This document shows positions 15,167-20,838 of a stretch of 20,838 nt of DNA, piece by piece. The notes below the pieces were generated by a model that had not been told where the DNA came from, did not search any database, and worked only from the letters and a program-made list of their open reading frames with translations. The position numbers were made by a program, and so were the translations under genes. This DNA comes from Coliplasma sp045538555 (GTDB lineage: Bacteria > Bacillota > Clostridia > Oscillospirales > CAG-382). Location of the stretch: positions 1 to 20,838 of the forward strand of contig JAZSRP010000001.1 of assembly GCA_045538555.1 (NCBI GenBank), given 5' to 3'. How positions within the stretch are numbered: the stretch's first letter is position 1; every line of letters begins with the position of its first letter.

Positions 15167-16864
15167 TTAAATCTCCTCGGTGCGGACCATTCCCAACAGA
15201 TCCAGACATTTGCCCAGAACGTTGCGGGTGCACTCGGTCAACGCCAGACGGAAGCTCTCCTCCTGACCGCCTACGCCCAAAATACGGCAGTTGTGGTAGA
15301 ATTGGTTAAACTGGGTGCAGACAGAGAGTGCAAAGCGGGAGATGTGGCTGGGCTCAAATTCCTGTGCTGCTCTGAGAACCGTGTCTCCAAACTCCCACAG
15401 CTTTTTTATCAGTCCTATCTCCTCCCCGTTGGGGGCATAATCCAAAAATTCAGTACGCTCACCGCTTCTTCTCAGCACCGATGCGGCTCTTGCGTAGGTG
15501 TATTGAACGTAGGGGCCGGTGTTGCCCTCAAAGGAGAGGGAGCCCTCCCACGTAAAGTTTGTGTCCTTGATCCTGCTGTTGGAAAGTGCGCCGAAAATAA
15601 CTGCGCCCAAACCAACCGCCTCGGAGATCTCCTGCTTGTTTTCGTTGGCGATGTTGCGTTCCTCAATGATGGCTCTTGCCTTTGCCACCGCCTCGTCAAA
15701 CACGTCGTTGAGCAAAATAATGTTGCCTGTGCGGGAGGCAAGCTTTTCACCGCCAAAGCTCATTGTGCCGTAGGGAATATGAACCAATCCCGAAGCCCAG
15801 TCTCTGCCCATCAGCTCGGTGACCTTGAACCACTGGGCAAAATGGAGAGACTGTCCTGCGCTGGTAACGTAAGCGCAGATGTCAAAATTATAGGTCCGGT
15901 ATCTGTAATTTGCAGCGGCGATGTCACGGGTGGGATACAGAGTGCTTCCGTCCCGCTTTAGAATGAGAGCGGGGGGCATATTGTACTCCGACAGATCCAC
16001 GATGGATGCGCCGTCGTCGATCTTGAGCAGATCCTTGTCCCTCAGCTCCTGCACGATGGCAGGCATTTTGTCGGTATAAAAGCTCTCGCCGTCCCATACG
16101 TCAAACTCGATGCCCAGACGTTTGTATGTTTGGGTGTATTCACGCAGGGAAATATCCTTGAACAGCTGCCAGATTGCAAGATATTCCTCGTTTCCGTTTT
16201 CCAGCTCGCGAAAAGCTGCTCTTGCCTGGTCGTTGAGAGAGGAGTCTTTTTCTGCTTCTTTTCCGAAAAGAACGTAGATGCGCTCCAGCTCCTTGATTCC
16301 CTCCTGCTCCAGACGCTCACGGCTTGACCATTTTTTGAAAGCAACTATCTGCTTGCCGTTTTGGGTGCCCCAATCGCCCAGATAGTTGATAGCAACCGTC
16401 TTGTAACCGCAAAAATCGTATATGTTACGCACTGCGTTTCCGATAACGGTGGTGCCGAGGTGGCCAAGATGAAATCTTTTTGCGATATTGGGTGAGGAAA
16501 AGTCCAGCACCATGGTTTTGCCTTTTCCGGTCTGGGAGATGGCGGAAAAATCGTTTTTCAACAGCTCCGTCACCTGCATGGTATAACGGGAGGAGTCAAA
16601 GAAAAAGTTGAGGTATCCGCCCACGTTCTCGGCTTTTTTCAGTCCGCCGATTCCCTCAAAGAGAGGAGCCAGCGCAGAAGCGATTCTGTCCGGAGCGTTT
16701 CGCATAACACGGGACAGCTTGAAACAGGGGAGGGCAAGGTCGCCCATTTTTTGGTCGGCGGGAACCTCAAAATAACCCTCCAGTGCCACGGGGTCAAGAG
16801 TGACTCCCTGCTCACCGCAGTAGGCGCATACTTTGTCAATGATAATCTGCTTGATTTCGGTCAT
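15167..16864 (-). CDS. argS: Arginine-tRNA ligase
   Basis: The 565-residue class I synthetase charges tRNA-Arg. The HIGH motif is HLGH (132-135) in SSPNIAKRFHLGHLG. The degenerate KMS region reads MSFGGEKLASRTGN, as in canonical ArgRS. An N-terminal Add-1-like domain and a C-terminal DALR anticodon-binding domain (with YVQYTYARAASVLRR before it) are visible, and the length is normal. It is the first gene of the minus-strand operon. AGGATAGAG lies just before the ATG at 16864. The 122-base gap to the divergent GH18 gene is AT-rich and includes TATACT and TATTAT as possible minus-strand -10 boxes without convincing -35 partners. No T-box was seen. Confidence 0.97.
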   Translation of the reverse strand: MTEIKQIIIDKVCAYCGEQGVTLDPVALEGYFEVPADQKMGDLALPCFKLSRVMRNAPDRIASALAPLFEGIGGLKKAENVGGYLNFFFDSSRYTMQVTELLKNDFSAISQTGKGKTMVLDFSSPNIAKRFHLGHLGTTVIGNAVRNIYDFCGYKTVAINYLGDWGTQNGKQIVAFKKWSSRERLEQEGIKELERIYVLFGKEAEKDSSLNDQARAAFRELENGNEEYLAIWQLFKDISLREYTQTYKRLGIEFDVWDGESFYTDKMPAIVQELRDKDLLKIDDGASIVDLSEYNMPPALILKRDGSTLYPTRDIAAANYRYRTYNFDICAYVTSAGQSLHFAQWFKVTELMGRDWASGLVHIPYGTMSFGGEKLASRTGNIILLNDVFDEAVAKARAIIEERNIANENKQEISEAVGLGAVIFGALSNSRIKDTNFTWEGSLSFEGNTGPYVQYTYARAASVLRRSGERTEFLDYAPNGEEIGLIKKLWEFGDTVLRAAQEFEPSHISRFALSVCTQFNQFYHNCRILGVGGQEESFRLALTECTRNVLGKCLDLLGMVRTEEI

Positions 16865-16986
16865 AGAAACTCTATCCTATCCAAAAAGTATAATTGTGCA
16901 TAATATAGTTATTAAATAATAATATCACACCCCATCGGCAAAAGCAAGTACATTTTCAATACTCGGCAACCATCCGGAGGAAAAAA
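16865..16986. other. Divergent intergenic region between argS and the LysM-GH18 gene
   Basis: The region is AT-rich at 16885-16930 and contains ATA-rich -10-like sequences on both strands. GGAGG at 16976-16980 is the ribosome binding site of the plus-strand gene. I looked for sigma-E and sigma-K type pairs upstream of the plus-strand gene: a GCATAAT occurs at 16898-16904, but no CATA-type -10 lies at the right distance. The promoters remain unassigned. Confidence 0.5.
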
Positions 16987-18273
16987 ATGGAGTTTTATAT
17001 CGGAAAAAAAGGTGAGACCCCCGCCTCCGTTGCCCAAAAGCTGGGCGTCAGCGAGGCGGTTTTGACAAACAACAACGATCTGTCAGGGGTGCGGTTTCCC
17101 GCAGAGGGCCAGCCCTACGTTGTGGTTCGAAACCCCGTGATCCACACCGTCACAGAGGGAGAAACGGTGGGATCCGTTGCGGCGCTGTACGGAATCGAGC
17201 CCAATGATATCTATCGAAACAATCTGCTGCTGCGGGGAGACTCAAGAATTTTTCCCGGACAGACTCTTGCCATCACTGTGGAGCGGCAGCCCCTGGGAGA
17301 GTTTGAGACCGGCGGGTATGCATATCCGTTTATTTCCCGTGAATTGTTGGACACAAACCTGCCTTTTATGGGAGCGCTGATGCCGTTTACCTACGGGTTT
17401 CGGACTGACGGAACACTTATTTCTCCCGATGACGGGGAGATGCTGCGTCGGTGCAGGGAGTACGGAACAAGTCCGGTGATGCATCTTTCTACCTTGACGG
17501 AGGGTGACGTGTTTTCCGTAGAGCTGGCGGAGACGCTTTTGGGAAACAGTGAGCTTCAAAACCTGCTGATAGACAATATTGTTGCCAATATGCAGGAAAA
17601 AGGTTATGAGTCTCTTGACGTTGATTTTGAGTTTCTCGGGAAAGAAAACGCGCAGGCATACGGAAATTTTGTTGCTCTCTGCCGTGACCGTCTCAACCCA
17701 TTGGGATACGGAGTGATGGCGGCTCTTGCTCCAAAAACCTCCGACACACAGCAGGGCGCACTGTATGAGGGCCATGATTACCGATTGCTGGGGGAATCTG
17801 CCAACGCCGTTCTTCTCATGACCTACGAATGGGGATATACCTACGGCCCGCCTATGGCGGTGTCGCCCATACTTCCCGTAGAAAATGTGGTCAGATACGC
17901 CACGGAACGGATAGAGCCAAAAAAGATTTTTTTGGGAATCTCAAACTATGGGTATGATTTTGTGCTCCCCTATATACAGGGTGTTTCACAGGCAAGATCC
18001 CTTTCCACCCGTGAGGCGTTTTTGCTTGCGGCGGAGCGAAATGCAGAAATTGTTTTTGACGAAAAATCACAGGCGCCCTACTTTGAATATTATGAGGGAG
18101 AAAACCGCCATATAGTGTGGTTTGAGGACGGGCGCTCCATTGCGTCACGGCTTGAGCTGATGGCAAAATACGGGCTCAAGGGTGCGCTGTACTGGAACCT
18201 CAACCGCCCAAACAACCAAAATCTTGTCGTGATAAACGGACTGATTAACCCCAAAAAATTTGAATTGCTCTGA
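16987..18273 (+). CDS. LysM-GH18 spore peptidoglycan hydrolase, YaaH/SleL type
   Basis: The 428-residue protein has two N-terminal LysM repeats (about 3-47 and 52-97) that bind peptidoglycan or spore cortex. A glycosyl hydrolase family 18 domain follows (about 108-425). The catalytic block is LDVDFEF at 210-216 with Glu215 as the likely acid, and family-typical MTYEWGY and GALYWNLN segments also occur. This layout is that of YaaH/SleL-type N-acetylglucosaminidases involved in spore germination. There is no signal peptide, as in other proteins of this group that reach the spore coat from the mother cell. GGAGG lies six bases before ATG 16987. It is next to spoIIE, consistent with a sporulation role. 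Exact substrate specificity is inferred only. Confidence 0.88.
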   Translation: MEFYIGKKGETPASVAQKLGVSEAVLTNNNDLSGVRFPAEGQPYVVVRNPVIHTVTEGETVGSVAALYGIEPNDIYRNNLLLRGDSRIFPGQTLAITVERQPLGEFETGGYAYPFISRELLDTNLPFMGALMPFTYGFRTDGTLISPDDGEMLRRCREYGTSPVMHLSTLTEGDVFSVELAETLLGNSELQNLLIDNIVANMQEKGYESLDVDFEFLGKENAQAYGNFVALCRDRLNPLGYGVMAALAPKTSDTQQGALYEGHDYRLLGESANAVLLMTYEWGYTYGPPMAVSPILPVENVVRYATERIEPKKIFLGISNYGYDFVLPYIQGVSQARSLSTREAFLLAAERNAEIVFDEKSQAPYFEYYEGENRHIVWFEDGRSIASRLELMAKYGLKGALYWNLNRPNNQNLVVINGLINPKKFELL

Positions 18274-18329
18274 CGTACATCAAATCCCGCCTTCAATCAA
18301 CCAAAATACCCACAAAACCCTATCCCCGC

Positions 18330-18363
18330 TTCGACAAAACCTTTTTTTGCTACGGGCTATAAT
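18330..18363 (+). promoter_or_regulatory. Spo0A-type promoter of spoIIE
   Basis: TTCGACA (18330-18336), the exact complement of the 0A box TGTCGAA, lies 21 bp before a perfect TATAAT (18358-18363). No -35 box is found at the usual 17-bp distance (CAAAAC there). Stage II promoters activated by phosphorylated Spo0A, including spoIIE and spoIIG of Bacillus, are known for overlong 21-22 bp spacing with 0A boxes over the -35. The -10 is 42 bases before the spoIIE ATG. Chance 7-mer matches are possible; the placement makes this one credible. Confidence 0.65.
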
Positions 18364-18405
18364 GAGAGCCCACCAAAAAAATATTTTGATCGGAAGTGCA
18401 AAAAA

Positions 18406-20586
18406 ATGGAACTGACAAAAACAAAATCGGTTTTTTTTGAAAGGGCAAAAAAGCTGGTTGAAAAAAAGAGCTGGGGGTATTTTCCGCTGTCGTTTGTGCT
18501 GTCCCTGGGAACGGTGGGAGGAGTTGCGCCCTGCGGCTGCGCTCTGCTGTGTGCCGTGCCTGCAAAAGCCCGTTTTTCTGTGCTGGCGGGCTGTCTTGCC
18601 GCCTGCCTTTTTGGGTCTGCCTGTCTTCCTTTGGCGGTATTTTGCCCCCTGTATCTGTTTTTTGTGCTGAGAGGAAAGGAAAAAACGGGGAGCGCAGGAT
18701 TTTTTGTGCGGATCCTGCTGTCGTTTTCGCTCTCTGCTCTGTGGGGTGCGTTTTTTGCGGTGAGAGGGGTGTCAGGGGTGGGAGATATGTTCTCACTGGT
18801 GCTTGCCACGGTTTGTTATCCTTTGTTTTTCTTTGCTTTTTACGGCTTTTTTGACAAGAAAAAGGAGATACGAAAAACCGCATACGACGTGTCTCTTTTG
18901 TCGTTTGCCTTTGGTCTGACGCTGGGGATGGAGCGGCTGAATATCGGCGGTGCGGGATTGGGTCTGTTTTTGGGCTGTCTTCTCTGCCTTTTTGCCGCCA
19001 GAACCCGTGGGTTTGCTTTTGGCGGAGCATGCGGGATCGCCTGCGGATTGGCAGGGGGCGGTGCATCAATGGGCGCTCTGGGCGTGATGGGAATGACCTA
19101 CGGAATGCTTGCGGGAGAGTTGCCTGCGGGAGCGCTGATACTTTCTTTTATGCTGGGTGTTTCCGGGTGGTTTTATCTGGCGGGAGCACAGGGAGCGCTC
19201 TCGGCGGGGCTGATGCTTTTTTTGGGCTGTGTTTTGTTTGCCGTTGCAAAAAAGCACGTGCCGCTCCATCTTTCAAAGAGCGCGGAAAAGCGTGCAAACG
19301 AGCGAAATCTCTCTCGGTATGCGGCGGCGTTTTCTTCTCTTTCTTCCCTGTTTTACACCGTTTCCGATACCACAAAAAAAGAGAGCGTCACCGACCTGAA
19401 CAAAAGGATTGTCGATACCGTAAAATTTCATTGCCATCGATGTGAGGGATGTGAGCTGGATCAGAGCGAGCTGTCAAATTTTTTTACATCGGAGCTGAGG
19501 CGGAGCGGCGTGGCGGCATATTCGAGGATTCCGCTTCATATCCGAAACCGATGCCCAAACTCCCATGCAATCGCAAGGGATATCAACAACCTTTCCTGCC
19601 GCCGTGCCAAGGATGCGGAGACGGGACTGAGGGAAATGGCGGAGGAATATTCCGCAGTTTCCTCGCTGCTGGTGGAAGCGGCAAAAAAGCAGGAGGAATC
19701 AGCGGTTTCGGACACGGTTGCCGCAAAAAAGCTGAAAGAAAAGCTTCTCTCCATAGGCGTGTTTTGCGACGGTGTAACAGTGCTTGGCACCCGTCTGCGC
19801 CGTATCACCGCATACGGTGTCCGCCCGTCGGAAATAAAATGCTCTCCCCGTGAGATCGCAGGGTGCATATCCTCGGTTACGGGCACAAAAATGTCACTGC
19901 CTGAGCTGGTGCTGAACGATGGATATACCCTGCTGAAAAGCGAGACCTGTCCCGCCATCCGAGTGGAATGCGCCAAGTTTTCAGAGGCAAAAAACGGAGA
20001 GACGGTGTGCGGCGATACCGTGAGCGCTTTTGAAAATGAGGACAAGTTTTTTTACTGTCTGATCTCCGACGGAATGGGGAGCGGCAGAGATGCGGCGCTG
20101 ACCAGCCGTCTGTCTTCCATAATGCTTGAAAAGCTTCTGTCCGTTGGGGCAGAAAAGGAAAGCGCTCTGCGAATGCTCAACAAGGCACTGCTGAAAAACG
20201 AAAAAGAAGTGTTTGCCACCGTGGATCTGCTGGAGATCGACAGAGTTCATTGTACCGCAACGCTCATAAAAGCGGGAGCGGCTCCAACGCTTCTGATCCG
20301 TGACGGAAGCTGTACTCTGCTGGAATCCCGTACCCCTCCGGCGGGAATCATGAAACAGGTGATCGCAGAGCAAAAAAAGATTCGTTTGGAAAAAGGAGAT
20401 CTGTTGGTGATGGTCAGCGACGGTGTGATTCAGACCGGATCGGGCTGCCATTTGTTGCCAAAAAACAATCTGCCCCCGTTTCCCGACGCCCGTGCCCTTG
20501 CGGCGCACCTTTTGCGGGAGGCACGCATGATGAACGAATCGGGTGATGATATGTCCGTCTGCGTCCTGAGGATTTTGAAGACGTGA
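18406..20586 (+). CDS. spoIIE: Stage II sporulation protein E, membrane PP2C phosphatase
   Basis: The 726-residue protein dephosphorylates SpoIIAA-type anti-anti-sigma factor to release sigma-F in the forespore and also works at the asymmetric septum. Residues about 20-285 form eight to ten membrane helices. A central regulatory region carries a CxxCxxC cluster (Cys343, 346, 349). A PP2C-type phosphatase domain follows, with metal-binding Asp555 in SDGMGSG, Asp672 in VSDGV and Asp714-Asp715 in GDDMSV. It is about 100 residues shorter than the Bacillus protein, mainly in the central region. GGAAG (18392-18396) precedes ATG 18406. It has a Spo0A-type promoter. Its last two codons and stop lie inside the terminal repeat of a MITE-like element. 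Confidence 0.95.
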   Translation: MELTKTKSVFFERAKKLVEKKSWGYFPLSFVLSLGTVGGVAPCGCALLCAVPAKARFSVLAGCLAACLFGSACLPLAVFCPLYLFFVLRGKEKTGSAGFFVRILLSFSLSALWGAFFAVRGVSGVGDMFSLVLATVCYPLFFFAFYGFFDKKKEIRKTAYDVSLLSFAFGLTLGMERLNIGGAGLGLFLGCLLCLFAARTRGFAFGGACGIACGLAGGGASMGALGVMGMTYGMLAGELPAGALILSFMLGVSGWFYLAGAQGALSAGLMLFLGCVLFAVAKKHVPLHLSKSAEKRANERNLSRYAAAFSSLSSLFYTVSDTTKKESVTDLNKRIVDTVKFHCHRCEGCELDQSELSNFFTSELRRSGVAAYSRIPLHIRNRCPNSHAIARDINNLSCRRAKDAETGLREMAEEYSAVSSLLVEAAKKQEESAVSDTVAAKKLKEKLLSIGVFCDGVTVLGTRLRRITAYGVRPSEIKCSPREIAGCISSVTGTKMSLPELVLNDGYTLLKSETCPAIRVECAKFSEAKNGETVCGDTVSAFENEDKFFYCLISDGMGSGRDAALTSRLSSIMLEKLLSVGAEKESALRMLNKALLKNEKEVFATVDLLEIDRVHCTATLIKAGAAPTLLIRDGSCTLLESRTPPAGIMKQVIAEQKKIRLEKGDLLVMVSDGVIQTGSGCHLLPKNNLPPFPDARALAAHLLREARMMNESGDDMSVCVLRILKT

Positions 20587-20826
20587 AAAGAGCGCAGAAC
20601 ACACAAAAAACAATGTAAAAGTTGTACTGATTAACGCTTTTACAGCCGTGGGATAAATAGACGTCTGTCGATGATTCCCGCGGGCAGAAATAAGGTAAAA
20701 AAGTGCCAAGAAAATCTTGGCACTTTTTGTTTGTATTTTTTTGTGTTTTGAACGAATCTCACCTCTCGTCGTACAATAGTACGCCTTCGGGATCGGTTCG
20801 TCCAATCTGCATCACTTTTCACGCCT
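20579..20826 (+). mobile_element. MITE-like element A, direct copy, overlapping the spoIIE stop
   Basis: The 248-bp element runs from AGACGTGAAAAG (20579-20590) to CTTTTCACGCCT (20815-20826) and is about 96% identical by eye to the inverse of 9412-9660. It carries the same GTAAAAG/CTTTTAC stem (20615-20643), CCGTGGGA/TCCCGCGG hairpin (20646-20683), terminator, CGTAC-type small hairpin and CC-TTCG-GG hairpin. The following TCAGGCAG is also shared with the other copy, so the true end may be eight bases further. No coding capacity is supported. The spoIIE stop TGA (20584-20586) lies inside its left terminal repeat. Confidence 0.7.
20697..20728. terminator. Terminator within element A, serving spoIIE
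   Basis: GTGCCAAGA (20703-20711) pairs with TCTTGGCAC (20715-20723) around AAA, preceded by six A and followed by five T. It lies 111 bases beyond the spoIIE stop and is the only terminator visible for that gene. Confidence 0.85.
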
Positions 20827-20838
20827 TCAGGCAGGTGC

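Noticed and set aside
16865..16986. T-box leader for argS (also considered before leuS and thrC)
   Set aside because: No T-box sequence (TGGNACCGCG-like) or specifier stem is seen upstream; leuS and thrC are internal operon genes.
18350..19069. 239-codon minus-strand frame antisense to the spoIIE membrane region
   Set aside because: Low-complexity Pro/Arg/Lys/Thr composition is the antisense reflection of a hydrophobic coding region; the spoIIE frame is supported by homology.
19981..20805. 274-codon minus-strand frame spanning the end of spoIIE and element A
   Set aside because: It overlaps the PP2C catalytic domain on the other strand and crosses the repeat and its terminator; no domain or ribosome binding site is seen.

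Overview
The window looks like a chromosomal contig from an anaerobic, endospore-forming member of the Clostridia, probably an uncultured Oscillospirales/Ruminococcaceae-type organism. The reasons are the Firmicutes gene orders rplS-lepB-rbgA-rnhB-yraN and nadD-yqeK-rsfS, a SpoIIE sporulation phosphatase, a LysM-GH18 enzyme of the YaaH/SleL type, an ECF-type ThiT under a TPP riboswitch, a DUF1540 mini-protein and a YugP-type membrane protease. No rRNA, tRNA, CRISPR array, transposase or phage gene was seen. The taxonomic placement is inference.

Layout. Positions 1-400 hold a composite of small intergenic repeats. Next come a sigma-A-type promoter, a TPP riboswitch and thiT (413-1230), then a yugP-like protease gene (1334-2032). 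From 2124 an extended -10 promoter starts the rplS, lepB, rbgA, rnhB, yraN, thrC series (2221-6744), with a terminator directly after rplS. The series ends at a terminator shared with a convergent DUF1540 gene. A metallophosphoesterase and an MFS transporter follow (7074-9074). A 583-bp repeat island (9078-9660) fills the gap between the convergent MFS and gdpD genes. The minus strand from 16864 down to 9662 carries a housekeeping operon read in the order argS, yebC, nadD-yqeK (fused), rsfS, leuS, gdpD. Divergent from argS are a LysM-GH18 gene and spoIIE (16987-20586), and another copy of the small repeat closes the window.

How the genes work together. The plus-strand operon combines a ribosomal protein, 50S assembly GTPase, protein export, RNA-DNA hybrid repair and threonine synthesis. 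The minus-strand operon combines two aminoacyl-tRNA synthetases, a translation-associated YebC factor, NAD synthesis fused to Ap4A hydrolysis, the ribosome silencing factor and a phosphodiesterase. The final plus-strand pair is sporulation related. A Spo0A-type box placed 21 bp upstream of a consensus -10 precedes spoIIE, the unusual spacing known for Spo0A-activated stage II promoters.

Most unusual content. There is a family of small structured repeats. A roughly 249-bp element with inverted ends, no coding capacity, several stem-loops and its own intrinsic terminator occurs twice, each time flush with a stop codon (gdpD, spoIIE). In spoIIE the stop codon itself lies inside the element's terminal repeat. 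A third, partial copy keeps the same flanks but carries an entirely different terminator stem. A second repeat family carries hairpins whose stem bases change in compensating pairs around a constant core. This pattern fits a non-autonomous mobile element or structured RNA family that supplies terminators to gene ends.
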